From: Gadus chalcogrammus
Lineage: Eukaryota; Chordata; Actinopteri; Gadiformes; Gadidae
Reading direction: 5' to 3'
DNA length: 64,000 nucleotides
Assembly: GCF_026213295.1 (NCBI RefSeq)
Contig: NC_079428.1
Location: 2,074,876 to 2,138,875, forward strand
Shown piece by piece: positions 1 through 13,504 of this stretch. Both the position numbers and the translations under genes were made by a program. Position 1 is the stretch's first letter. Every line of letters begins with the position of its first letter. Below the pieces are notes generated by a model. That model saw only the letters and a list, made by a program, of their open reading frames with translations. It was not told where the DNA came from and searched no databases.

Positions 1-6
1 CCATGT

Positions 7-112
<106 letters not shown>

Positions 113-834
113 GTACCCTTGTGAGCACATATGATGTAGAGTACAGTCCTGGGCCTTCCTTCCAAGCACCGAGTGGAGCACAGCCAAGAGATTTGATACA
201 CGTAGACAACGCACTCACAGGCATCTGCAAACAAATACTACTAGGAATAATTATATTCATTTGGTTTCTTTAAGTGTTCACGCCTGTATTATCCGGTGTC
301 CGGAATTGACCAGGCTCTCTCCTCCCTCGATACCTTTTGCTAAATGCTTAACGATAGCACTCCTGATGTGTCCATTAATTGATTTCTCTCAACGTTGGCC
401 GGTAGTTTGTGTCGGAGTCCTCCCTCCTCCCTCCTCCGTTCTCTTCACATCTTCACATCGACCATTGACGTGTTCACCACTGCATTTGCAAACATTGAAT
501 TGCCCCCCCCCGCCACCCCACACACACACACACACACAAACAAACACACACGCACACACAGACACAATGACCCAAACGTGCACATGAACACACTTTACAT
601 CGACGCCCACAGCGATCTCAAAGACCGCATTTTCCGATGCAGTGCAAACGAGCCGCCCGGAAAATGGTAAACAGATAGAGCCTCCTGACGGGAGCTGCTC
701 ATTGAGCCGTACCGTCCCGGAGATTGAAGGAGTAGGAGGGATGTGCGTTGGCCACTGCTATCAAAACGAAGGGAGAGGCTGTTATGGGTATGGTAGATGC
801 TACCAACATTGCGACAGATGCTTATTTTATAAGA

Positions 835-909
835 CTCTCTCTCTCTCTCTGTCTCTGTCTCTGTCTCTGTCTCTGTCTCTGTCTCTGTCTCTGTCTCTCG
901 CTCTCTCTG

Positions 910-940
<31 letters not shown>

Positions 941-953
941 GTCTCTCTCTGTC

Positions 954-1025
<72 letters not shown>
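835..1025. repeat. CT/CTGT compound microsatellite
   Basis: CT repeats with regular CTGTCT interruptions, ending in a pure CT array. Confidence 0.95.
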
Positions 1026-1028
<3 letters not shown>

Positions 1029-1674
1029 ACGAAGTGAGAGGTTATTTTGTGTATGGTAGATGCTACCAACATTATACAAATGCTAATTTTGGGTAATCTT
1101 GGGGTAATCAATGGGTAGTCTTAAAACACAGATTACCCATTGCTAAACCTGCCATTAATACTTATCAAGGTATACGGTACATACCTTAAATCCATTGAAA
1201 GCTGAAGTAAACAAAATATACGATAAGAGAGCGATATTATACCCTTGAAACTAACCGTATTGAGGTTTTTCATTAAATGGACCAATTGTTTTGAATCAGG
1301 ATATCAGGATGTGGTTTCAAAGAATGTAGTGAACACACAAACTGGGTATTCACACAAACTGACACACACAGAGAGCTGAAGGAGAGTAAGTCACTTAGCA
1401 TTATTTCCTTGCAGGAAGTCTGAAGGCTAATGATACAGTATTCTCCAGATAACATCATCCTGTAATATGTGTGTTTTATGCATGCCTGGCCTAATATGAA
1501 TTATTGTAAGATTGTGTTGTATTTGCATATGAGCTTCCAGGCTCTACTGAAATTAGCATTTTTACAACAGCTCAAATTAAATCCCTCTGCTTAATTTGCC
1601 CGCTCACTAATTTGATTTAAATTGAGTCTATTCCATTTCCTTTAACAGCCCTTTATCCACATTGACACGAAACG

Positions 1675-1735
1675 ACACACACATATACACACACACATAC
1701 ACACACACAAACACAGACACGCACACACACACACG
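1675..1735. repeat. Imperfect AC repeat
   Basis: AC repeats interrupted by AT, AA and GC steps. Confidence 0.8.
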
Positions 1736-3823
1736 TGCCCATCCATGTCTTTATGCTTGCACACACAAGTAAATAGATAACACTCAAAAGAGCAGCAATG
1801 TACTTAAATTCATCAACCCATCCCCCTAACCACAGACACAAAAAAAAAACTGATATATACATGAATAGAGAAAGCACACCCGCTTTCCACTTGCATGTTA
1901 ACGTTGCAACACTTTGGGGGGGGGGGGGTGGGGAAGGAAGGCAGGCGTTGAAGCACACAGGGTGTAAGGAAGGTTTTTTCGATCCGGCCTTAAATCATTG
2001 TAATTTCCCCCTCTCCTCGCTCTCGTTTATCATCCTGCCGGACACCGCTCGAGTGGAAATCTCATTGTGGGCTTCGGTCACTCAGCGAGAACGTTCTCTG
2101 AGCATCAGCACGCCGCCACAGCCCCTGCAGCGTGCGGGGCTCCACGCGACATCGCCCTTCTCTTTATCCGCTTCCCTTTTTCTCCTCTTCTTCTTCTCCT
2201 TCGCCCCAAATGAAGGCGTCGGAGACAGCTTCTTCAGTGCAGCGGCTGCCAGCAGTTAATTAGCGTCAGTGGTTGTTTGGGAGGAGGACCACAGGGCTGC
2301 GAGTGTACACCCAAGATAAACAGCAGCATCCAGGCGGCGAAGGCAGTGCTGCGAGATGCCACCTCGTTCCAGGTTGAAACGCAAAAGAATAAGACCCCCC
2401 GAACACTAATGACTACCGCGAGAATAAGCAGTAATTATTTTATTTTTTTGTGCTGGTTTCACTGACGTCGCCGTTGCAACTTGTCACCGCAACACCATGC
2501 AATTACGTCTCAAGGAAGTTGTATCAGACCCTTAATTAACGCTGAGAATGCCAAATTTCTCTGGCTATTCGCCCTGGGGTGGTGTTTATCACCATTAGCT
2601 CCCTCCCCTTAGGCAGAAACCTTGCTCTGCTCTTAGGCCAAGGGAACAGCACAAAGGAAAGCAATTTTCCCGACATGTTGGACCCATCTACAGCAAAAGA
2701 AAAGCAAAGGTTCACGTTGTAATACAGTGGTTTTGTGTGAGCGGACTGATGCAGGTAATTAAAGGGCAAGCCTGCTAGACACTAATGCTATAGATAAGTG
2801 CACTTATGTCCTCAAGAAACATTGACTCGAAAATGGAGGGACAATTTAGCTGCCTTGTGCCATTGAATTTCGGAGATAAGAAATATTGACAGAACGTAAA
2901 TCTAGTGGAAGTGGCTGCACATGGGGCCCCATCATAATTCATCCTTTCTGTGTCAGAGGTGTTTTGAATCCCTCACTTCAGGAGTGGGAATGAAAGGGGC
3001 GAGCCTTTGAAAAGACATGGAGGTGCTACACATGTACCGTTTCATTGTGCTGAGCTGTCAAAAGGCCATTTCGCTGCGATATGCAGACACTTTAGGCTTT
3101 TTTCTCGGTTTTATGAAAAACCCTGCAGGCTAGCTTGTCTGATACAGGGATCAGCTGGTGAAGTGAGTTTGCTGCCAGATGTTTTGGTCACGCTTCACGG
3201 TTTGCACCGGATCCCAACAAATCAAAAAGACAATGCGTTGGTCGTGGCTTCACCCTCAGTGGATGAAATGCGTTCGTTAATGTGATGCATGGGTGGGATG
3301 ATTGACCCACTTAGATGGAAGTGGGCCCTCTCTGTCCAAAGGAGCATGATCACAACATGACACGAGAGCAGAGAGCACCAATCGTATGTCTGCAATGCAA
3401 ATCCAGTCAGGTTTCCATAGTGACTGATGGGTCTCTGAACTGAAGAATGGCAGTTGGGTTGTTCACTCTGGTATCGCTTATCTGGCCTTGCTTTGAAGTT
3501 CAATGAGAGAAAATGTTCACTATGTTTTTCAAAATCACAGCACAAATGGAGAAAATAATAAGTCCTAACCTGATTCAGTAGTAGGGAGAGCTTTAATCAT
3601 CACATGATCCAAAATTAACTCAACACGTGGATAGGAATAAGTAATTGAAATGACTATAACGAGTTCATTTTCTATAATATAAGCAACATGGTGGACTTCA
3701 TTTGAAGCCTCCGGAGAAATGTGTATGCTAAAGGCCAGCTGTTTGAGTCTACGTTTTGTAATATAACCCTAAACATTTAAAAAATGCCACCTGCCTATAA
3801 ATGGATGGCCATAACTACCACTA

Positions 3824-3826
<3 letters not shown>

Positions 3827-3920
<94 letters not shown>

Positions 3921-4174
3921 ATATGTGTGTATTCCCATGTAAGTTTGTGTGTGTATAATGTTGTATGTGTGTAAGTTTGTGTGTGTGTATGCAAGTGTAT
4001 CCCCATGTAAGTGTGTGTGTGTGCATGTGTGTGTCTGTGTGTGTATGCAAGTGTAAGAGTGTCTGTGTGTGTCCCTGGAAGTATGGCCTCACTTAAGTGT
4101 TTGTGTTTGTGTGTCCGTGTACCCCCATGTAAGTGTGTGTGTGTGTGTGCGTGTGTGTGTGTTTGTGTGTGTGT
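3827..4174. repeat. TG microsatellite with degenerate tail
   Basis: A pure TG array to 3916, then about 260 bp of TG-rich sequence with recurrent TGCAAGTGTA and CCCCATGTAAGTGTG units. Confidence 0.9.
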
Positions 4175-4631
4175 GGCCAACACCTGGCCTACGGGCTGTG
4201 CTTTGGTCTCACTCCGGGGGTCTCCGCAGCGCGGCACACTGCGCTGATCCCGGCACAGCACATTTGTGTGCCCGCGGGGGGGCGTTAAGACGCTGCGTCG
4301 AGGTTAATGTTCTGAGCCACTCATCTGTTTGGTGTGCCTCAGGGAAATCTGGGGTCCCCCGCACGCACACACACGCACACACAGAGCAGCCCACCCAGCC
4401 CTATCTGAAGGCTGACATCTCCACCTTCTCTACCGAACACACTCTCTCCTCCCGACTCTTAATGCTGATTGGGGGACCAGAAACGCCTTAATGCGCCCCC
4501 CGTCGCGTGGCCACACCTGATTTGCATTCCCGGGCGTCCGCTGAGGCAGTGCTCTCGCTGGGTCTGTCTCCGCAGGGCCCCGGGCTGTTATTTCAGGGGT
4601 CTGCCACCCTATACGCTCTCTCTCCAGCGCC

Positions 4632-4860
4632 GTCTCTCTCTCTCTCTCTCCCCTTCTTCCTACTGATTAGTTTGTGTGCCTCGCTCATAACGGGAGAGCC
4701 AGTGGGACGTGCTCGCTCGCTCTGTCGCTCTCTCCCGCTCTCTCTCTACATCGCTCTCTACATCGTGCTCTCTCTCTCTCTCTCTCCCCCTCGCTCTCTC
4801 TCTCCCCTCTCTCTTTGTCCCCTTCCTCCCCTCTCCCTCTCTCCCTCTCTCCCCCCCCGT
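4632..4860. repeat. CT-rich low-complexity tract
   Basis: CT and CCCT repeats broken by short unique pieces. Confidence 0.85.
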
Positions 4861-5048
4861 CTCTGTGCCGTGCCCATCATCATCCACTGAGTTATTTGCC
4901 ATTGAGTGGCGCGCGGTGCAGATTTACGGCCGCACGCTGCCTCGGCCGTGCTTTATTAGTGATGGCAAATGAGAGTGGGAGCTTTCCATCCAGATATGAA
5001 AATGTGCTCACCGTTGAAAGGGTGCCAGGAACACGCGGCGACGACTCA

Positions 5049-5090
5049 CATGCACACTCACGCACACTCGTACACACACACACACACACA

Positions 5091-5147
<57 letters not shown>

Positions 5148-5250
5148 GCGCGTACACACACGTGTACACACACGTGTACATGCACACAGGCACGCAGACA
5201 CACTCGCGTACACACACACACGCGCGTACACACACACACACACACACACA
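5049..5250. repeat. AC array with CGCGCGTACACACACGTGTA variants
   Basis: AC repeats interrupted by short CG and GTGTA steps, forming small palindromes such as ACACGTGT. Confidence 0.9.
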
Positions 5251-5525
5251 CTACTATGGATGAGGTATACGTTAGCCCCCAGCGTGAGCACTCCCTTGTG
5301 GCCGTCCGGTGCCGTCGTTTGTCATCCTCTCATCAACTAATTAAGCACAATGATCACCTTCTGCCGTGATGGAGGACGGCTCCCCTTAAGAGCCGCTAAT
5401 TAACGTTAAAAAACAAGAGGTGGGGTGATAGGAGAGCGAGTTTGACTTCACAGGAAATAACAGGATTTCCAAAAACCTCCTTCTCTCTTGCCACAATGTC
5501 ACATATAATTTAAAGGCGTTAAGGG

Positions 5526-5662
5526 GGGGAGGGAGAGAGAAAGAGTGAATTAGAGAGAGGGAGAGTGAATTAGAGAGAGGGAGAGAAAGAGAGTGAATTG
5601 GAGAGAGAGGGATGGAAAGAGAGAGAACGGGAGAGCGGAAGGAAGGGAGGGAGAGAAACTCA
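5526..5662. repeat. GA-rich tract
   Basis: Repeats of GGGAGAGTGAATTAGAGAGA-like units; a second GA run lies at 5886-5920. Confidence 0.85.
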
Positions 5663-7340
5663 ATGGTAACAATGGCAGCTGCTTACATGCACCTGACGGA
5701 CATCTTTCCGGGCCTTTCTCCCTCTTTCCCTCCTGAGCTATCTCTGGCCATGTCGTTAGCGGCAAAGTGCACATATGGGAACGCCGCCGTCGAGCCCAGT
5801 TGATAATGTCAGGATTTATGCCTACATGAATTTCGCTAAGTACACCTTCCAAATAAGATTTCCCCACGCTCCGCGTCGGTTCCCAGAGAGAGAGAGAGAG
5901 AGGGAGAGAGAGAGAGAGGAGTTTGTCCTCTCCAGAGCACCGCCCAAGAGAGACAGTCATTTCACACCACATGATCTGTTGCCTCTCATTACACGGCACA
6001 ATTTAATTGCCCCTGCTTTCTTTCGTGTGCCTCACCCCCCCCCCCCCCACCCCCCTCCAGCCGTGTGATTATTCAATGAGCGATCTCCCCGTGGAAATGG
6101 CCGTCGTTGTTTGTGTTCTTTGGGTGGAAATGACCCCCTGTCGTGGGTCCCGGCGGGATGAAGAGGGGAAATGCTCATGGGCGCGAGGCAAATCCATTGA
6201 GTGTATCTCTTGCTCAATTCCCCCAGTACATGGCGTGGGGGTTTCGGGTTTCAATCCAGATTGCCGGAAGGACCGGTGGAAGCCTTTTTTGGTGATGCCG
6301 ACATTGGCTTAGAAGACACAGGCCCATGCTCCAGCTTCACACGTTTGTAAAAGCATACATGCTCTGAATAAACCCCCCACACACACACACACACACCCAC
6401 ATACTATGTCATCACCGTCTATTCATGGCACACCAAACCAGACATTCTCCAGGCATCCCTGAACCACTGAATATGGCCTGAGGCCTCCAATGCTGCATGC
6501 ATACTGGCTCAAAACACTGTTTCTCTTGGCTTAATCGTCCTGTTCCAACACACAGAGGTGGAGCTCAGACCTTGGCCTAACGTTGTAGCAGTGGTGAGAC
6601 GGAGTGGAGGTCTGTGGTGGAGCAATAGGATGGAGCCGTCCCCGGCCTTCGTCATAAAGTCTGAGCTTCTCAGCGTTGTAAACAACTCACTAAGTTGACG
6701 TTCATTACTAGGCGCAATAACGGTTTTGAAGCATGGTTTCCTCAGATGTGTCTGGGAGTGAGACTTTGGTCTCCAAGAGTCTGCATGGCTGCCAAATTAT
6801 AATGGATAGGGTCTAGGTTCAAATATATAAAAGTGGTTATTTTGAATCAGATTGTTCTTTTGCCGGCCCCAAGTTTTTTCAAGTAACAGCAGCTGTTTTA
6901 TTTTCGGTAAATTGTGTTGCTCAATTCGCTGTAACAATCCGGGTCAAATGAAGGCAAGACGTATTCCCTTTGGTCCAGAGTGCTGTCTGGACCGGGCATA
7001 GGACCCCTCATGTTAATAACAGCCTTTTTATTCCATGGGAAGAAGCAGCACAATGCTGTAAACCATTTGAGCCAGGTCAATCTGAATAAGATTACCAATA
7101 GTAAGAGTAGTACAGATTGGACTCCCACCGTGTTTGGAGCCCCGGCGAGAGGCCAAATACAGATGGAAAGAGATTTCAAGAGGATCCTCTCAGTTGGATT
7201 GGTTTTTATTACCATCATTTCAGAGGGAAAGCAACACACTGCGAATGAAAAGCATATGTTCTTCCTTTGACTAGAACAAAAAACAGTGCAAAGCCGTAAC
7301 CATGCGATTCCAAGAAAACAGGTTGTCAGTCAGACAGGAG

Positions 7341-7422
7341 TTAATAATAATAATAATAATAATAATGAATTTTATTTGTAATGCACTTTATATTGAGCAA
7401 ACAATCTCAAAGTGCTACATAA
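7341..7422 (-). mobile_element. Probable LINE/SINE 3' tail, reverse orientation
   Basis: An (ATA)n run is followed by GAATTTTATTTGTAATGCAC and TTTATATTGAGCAAACAATC TCAAAGTGCTACA, the reverse complement of a common fish retroelement tail. An isolated remnant. Confidence 0.6.
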
Positions 7423-8689
7423 GAAAAAAAAAAAGAAAAGTAAAAGTTAAAATTTGGAGAGAGAACGTCTCTCCAAAGGAAACAACTAATGAAAGGCTTT
7501 TTTAAAAAGGTAGGTTTTTAGGCCTTTTTTAAAAGTGTCCAGGGTCAGTGGTGTTGTTTGGATTGTGGTCATATGAGTTAATCTGTTCACATTAGACTAA
7601 TTTAAATAATTATATTAAGTGATGGTGAAACTATGACTGGGTGAAAAGTGTGTGAAAAGTTCCTACAAATTGATTATTCTGTTTTTGATCTGAAGTAGGA
7701 TTAATAGTAAAAGATGTCAACTGTGGATTTCATAATTTGTGCAAAGCTTGGCTCCCAATTGTGATTTGTTTTCGCCAGTATTCATGTGTGACAGTAGCAT
7801 ATCAAATAGTTGATGAAAGGCTTCAGCAACAACCACATATTGGATTTGTCTCTATTGTGGATTACACCAATTACTGAAATACATACACAAGTTGAGAAGA
7901 AACAACATTGTTATTATTGAAATATCATTACCGAGGCCCACTTTGAACCCGTAAAAGAAAACATAAAGGAACAACATGAAAATCATTGTCCCGGTAAGCC
8001 AAACCATCCATTATAAGAGAAAGCAACCGAACCAACGCTGTTTTTAATGCCTTTAGCCTTCAGATATGAAAGGGCAGCACGATAGAGCCGAAACAATCCA
8101 GTCCATCAGAGACTCCCAATAGTATACACATATTTCATGGGTTGGATTTGTTTTTATCTTTTTTGCCTCTCCACATTGGCAGTATTAGAAGTTGGTCGTT
8201 ATATAGAGTACGGACTGCCACGCTGGGATAGATGGCACATTAAACTTGTTGTGGTTCCTTTTTGCAGATATGGCTTGACCTTTTTTGCCTTTTCTGTTTT
8301 CATTGGAATCTATCCATGCGGTCAGCGCACTAAATCTGTACACGATCGGAGTCTATCGATCAGGGGAAAATTAAATTGTCCTCCGCAGCGGGATATGGAT
8401 TAATAATTGCCCACTAATGTCCCCCCTGACATTTTGGCCATATCCAGTCAATATTGTTTGAGGCAGCCGCACGGACAATTATGACGCTTGTTATTCGTTG
8501 TCTTTTCTGTAATGAGCGCAATCAGCAGTTGGCCTGACTTTTAGCGAGCGAGCACGAATGGATTTCCTTTCCTTACGCTCCCATTACTCACCCGTATGGC
8601 TCTCGTCAGAACGCTTTCTACCCTAACAATACGTGGGGGTTTCTGGTCCATTGATCTGATGTCTAACATTCTTGCATCATATGCTCAAA

Positions 8690-9100
8690 CGGCACGGCCG
8701 CCATAAGCGTCCTCGTCGGCGGTTCTGAACCGCTCTGCCACAGTGGCGGGCTGCTTGTTCTCGTCCCAAACGGAACCGCAAAGCGCTCCCTTCGCCGTAC
8801 TATAAATACCGGAGAGCTGGCGACGGGCACGGCGCCACATCACTCCGCTTCCACTTCCTCTCCGCCATCTGGGAGAATTCCTCCTCTGGCATTCTCACGG
8901 AAGGTCTTCTTGCGGGACCCCCCACCAGCCGACAACACCGCCGTATCTCTCTCCTCGTCCCTTCTCGTCGGTCGCCATTGGCCGAGTGTAATTAGGCGAT
9001 TTAACTCGAGCCAGACCTTCGACGGGGTCTCGGGATGGGAGGCTGTGTCCCGACAGGCCCCGCTCCTCGTCCACGCGAGGCGGGGGCAGATACAAAGTTA
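8690..9100 (+). promoter_or_regulatory. CpG-rich patch with TATA-like box
   Basis: The patch is CpG-rich against an AT-rich background and contains TATAAATA at 8801-8808 followed by GC-rich sequence and a possible initiator near 8839. No exon downstream can be assigned. It could be an alternative promoter for the gene or simply a CpG island remnant. Confidence 0.2.
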
Positions 9101-9654
9101 GGTTGGGAGGGGGGGTGGAGTGGGAGGGGGAGGGGGAGGGGGGGGGGTGGCAGGAAGTGGAGGGGACAAAAGATGATAAACGTCGCGCGGCGAAAACCGG
9201 AATGCAATCTGGCTGCCATGATGCAGAGATGCTCTAATGGCTCCCAGCGAAGAAGAGAATGGGGAGGGGGGGGGGGGGGGGGGGGTTCTGTCGGGATGGC
9301 AACGTGATAAATGGCGAGGAGGTGGCTGTAAGGACTGTGCGGGCCAGACGGAGAGGAGGAGGAGGAGAGGGAGCAGGGAGGAAAGAGGAGTCGTCGAAGG
9401 AGGGCAAAGGAGAGAAAAAACAACAACCACAAAACAAATAAGCCAGACGACAAAAAAACGGATGACCACAAAATGGAATCCAATTCATCTGGACTCAGTG
9501 TGTCCCACCCCCCGACCATCCCCCACCACCACCACCACCACCACCACCCGCCTGACAAATTCAGCGTGAAAGAGGAAGAGAAAGGAAAGGGAAATTGTTT
9601 TATTTTTTTTCGTCCTTGAACCCACATTACCCTTCCTTACACGCACGTTGAACG

Positions 9655-9731
9655 CACACAAACATACACACACACACATACACACACACACCTACACACA
9701 CACACCCAGCCCCCCCCCCCCCCCTCCCCCA
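9655..9731. repeat. AC repeat and C run
   Basis: Imperfect ACAC repeats followed by a C homopolymer; a (CCA)n run lies just upstream at 9523-9549. Confidence 0.85.
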
Positions 9732-10749
9732 CTTCACTCAGGTATATACCTCCAGGTTGAAAAGGAGAAAACAAAAGCTATACCGACCGGGAGGGCTTCT
9801 GCCTCCATAGAGAAATGAATGACAACAGCCTGGCGTCACATCCCACTTAGAACCCCTCAAAAAGCTTTTCAGAAACACTAAAATAACAGTCGTTTACACA
9901 CACCATCCACGATTCTGTGTCAAAAGTTCACGCATGTTAATGATGTATTTTCAGTAGCGTCAGACTCACGTCATTGTCCGAGGAGGAAGTCCAACGGACA
10001 GCGAGGTAATGTAATCTAGTCTAGACGAAAAGTCATTTGGAGCATGCTTAGTCTCCTGCGGGCTGACACCCTGGACCACCGCGGCATCGTCTACAAATAA
10101 GAATACGGTCAAAAGTCTACAAACAAGAATACGGTCCAGTACGTCGCACCTTTCTGTCGCTCTTGAAGACAACAACTCAAGTTTTCATCAAGGAATTTTG
10201 TCTGCTGGTATAACGAGTACCTTTGACACATTTGATGGACTCGACTACATAAGTATAAACCCCAAAAACATGTTCTTACTGTAGTCTCTTCCTCAAGCCG
10301 TACATTTGTTTAATTCCATCTTAATTTGAATGCCATTTCAACAGTTTTTTACAATACGTCCGGGAATTAAACACTGCCGGTAACAAGCTGTCTTAGCTGC
10401 TCAACACAAATCGTAACACAGAAATATATTCAGAATATAAATAAAACGAGCTGTGTTCGGTTAATGTGCCAAGCGCACCAGAGTTGCTGGAATATTCATG
10501 AGGCTTACGAAGCAGTACTGCTGAGTCAACGTGTCAATGGCTATTTAACCTTTAATCTGAGAGGGGAAGTCAGTCCCTATAGAGCCGGCATCTCAAAGAA
10601 CTTCCCACTAGCTTTGGGGCATTTCAATAAAACTGCATTAGCTATTTTCTTTTTTTTCTTTACTGTCTCACGCAGTCTCTTCTCCTATATCTCCCCTTGC
10701 TCGCACTTTCTCTCTCTCTAAACCTCCTTCTCCTGCCCTCTCCTCCCAC

Positions 10750-10797
10750 CCTCTCTCTCTCTCTCCCATCCTCCTCCTCCTCCTCCTCCTCCTCCTC

Positions 10798-10859
<62 letters not shown>
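10750..10859. repeat. TCC and CT array
   Basis: CT repeats, then about eleven TCC units, then a 58-bp CT array. Confidence 0.93.
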
Positions 10860-10862
<3 letters not shown>

Positions 10863-13411
10863 CTCTTTCTCTCTGTCTTCTCCTCATCCTCTGACTTCTC
10901 TAATATCCCCTCAGTACCTCCCTCTGCCAGAATAGCTTGAGGCCCGATGTGCTTGGTTGTCAGGCAAATATGTGCTACATGCATTCAAACAAATACTATT
11001 TGAACCGGCTAGATCCTAACACACACATAAATGAACACGCATGGATGCTTCACTAGTAGAATTTATAAATGTGAATTAAGCACTCTGTGGCTGGAGCAAG
11101 TCTACCTAGACCAGTAAAAGCAACTCTATCAAACCGTGTTGTAGGTTTTTCGTTAACATAGTACGTGCCATTCGGAGGTTTAGACCTTGGCACCTTCAAT
11201 CGAATCAAAGGTGGGGAATGTGGAAAGCATGGAGAATCCCCATCTTTCATTTGGTTGGATTTGACTAAACACACAGAAGATGCTGGGTTGGTTCTCGGGC
11301 TGGATGTTGCTAGACCGTTTGCCTTATCGTTGCCCTGCGACCCCCCCCCCCCAATGATGATCCCACCACTCCAATAATCTATTATGGAGGACATGGCTCC
11401 ACATACCAGATGAGCGAACTGACCGATTGCCTTGAGTAATAAGCCAACATTCATAATCTACTCCTTATAGAGTGGATTGCAGATCGCCTGTTTTGTGCGA
11501 GATTGAAAATGGTTTACACATGATCTAAAACAAGCAGTAACAACATTGATCAGGGTTGATTAGTCAGGTTAATGTATGAGGCTATTGCATAAGCTACGAA
11601 ACGGCTATATTGGCCTTCATTCTGGACACGAAGAGCATGGTTTGTCCCAAGTGATCAATGGTGGATCCAGAATGTTGATGGTATTGATCTGCTACACGGG
11701 GAGTGGGAGGGTCAATCTTAACTGCATCATTCTAATCCTAAACACCAGTGCAACTCGCGAGTGGATCGATAGATACAACATTATTAGCAAGCTCCCTCTA
11801 TTCATGCCGGTGATAAAAAAAAGGTCATTGTCTGAAATGGTCAACCGATAAGGTAACATACCGCACAGGCCATTAAACTTTACTTTTAGAACAACCTTCT
11901 CTGATTGAATATCCTCCTTACTATTTTGTGTCGTTTTCACAGAGCAGTTTTCTAAGAACAGTATTCTCTGCTCTACTGTACTGTGTCCACATGTCAGTTA
12001 TTGTGTCCAAAGGTCAGTTGTTGTCGCTGTTGTCAGACATTACTGTTGGTTTTCCCATTCGGTCCGATGCCCACGACAAGCCACAGCAGTTATTGTTATT
12101 CCAACTCCTTTACTGGTTTACCCCAAAAAAGGGATTGAATAATACCAATAAACTCAACCCAGACTCCGTGGTTTGTATGTAAATGCGTGAGGCGTAGCAA
12201 CGGTTGCCGGGTCTCCAGAGGGGGTTGGATGGGTGCCAGTGGTCGTGGCGGCGGGGTTGCTGTGTGAGCTCGCTCCGGCTTCTTCCCGCGAGCGCCTGAG
12301 AAAACACGGGGCCACGGCGACCAGCGTGTCACTACTCACGGCCTGACAACTGGCATCCATCGGAAATGACTTGGCACAACTAAGCCATAAAATTAGAGCC
12401 TGTTTATTTATACGACGTCGGTTCCTTGGAGCCATTTGCTCCCATAATCCATCTGGGCTCCTAAGGAAACAAAATATGAGGCAAGCTTTTCCGCTCTGTG
12501 GTCGATGATGGCTGAGAGAAATTATGAGAAGTTTGTGCCGCGGAGAAGGGATTGGAAGGCCCCACGGGGTAGTGCAATTGGCTTTTTGAATGGGAGCAGT
12601 CATATACGCTCAGTGTTTGATTTTTATTTTCCATCCCTTCCTTCCCCCTTTTCTTCGATAGGTAATGGAAATTCCCCGGCGTTTCAGATTGCCATCTACA
12701 CATCCTTTGCACCCTTGGTATTTTCCTCCTTCAATCTCGCATTCCAAAAGCCGAAATTATACAGGCTGGGAGCCATCTTTGGCGCGCGTGTCGTTACATT
12801 GACAGCGGCGTGACATGGCTCGACAATACTTCCTATCACTTTTGCCATTTTGTAAAAATCTTTTCAAGTCCAGCGAGGCCCGACTGCGATAACCGCCCGG
12901 CCATTTTGCCGCTGCGTGGCCGTTTAATAAATCCCTTTCCACCTCCTTGTGGATAACAAAATGAACAAATGCTTTATTTCAGCGGTAGTGGCTGCCCTTC
13001 CCCTATCGTATCAGATAATTAACTTTTTTTCTTCTTTTGCAAATAGACTGTGGCCGGCGACCAAACAGAGGCAGCCACAATTACCATTACTTATCTGTGG
13101 GGGGGTTCTCCCCCTCTCTCTCTCCAGACATTCAAGGGGAGGGGGGGGGGGGGGGGGAAGCAACAAACAAGACAAACAAAATGCTATACTTCTAAGGCAA
13201 TGTCTTCCTCCAACTGTCAGCTCGGCCACCAAAGTTTGTTATTCAGTCTCAGACTGTGCCATCGAGGAACACAGGCAGAGTCTTGCTGGAGAACACCCGG
13301 CTTACATATGATTTTGCCTTTAGATTTGACAACCCTGCGCCCAGATGTTTAGAATTCTCTAGCAGGAGGTCTAGGGTTTTCAACCGCATCAGGCAAACGC
13401 ACACATACACA

Positions 13412-13412
<1 letters not shown>

Positions 13413-13502
<90 letters not shown>
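13413..13502. repeat. (AC)45 microsatellite
   Basis: An uninterrupted AC array. Confidence 0.95.

Positions 13503-13504
<2 letters not shown>

Noticed and set aside
12154..12603. Minus-strand 149-residue frame
   Set aside because: No recognisable domain, no splice context and ordinary intronic composition.
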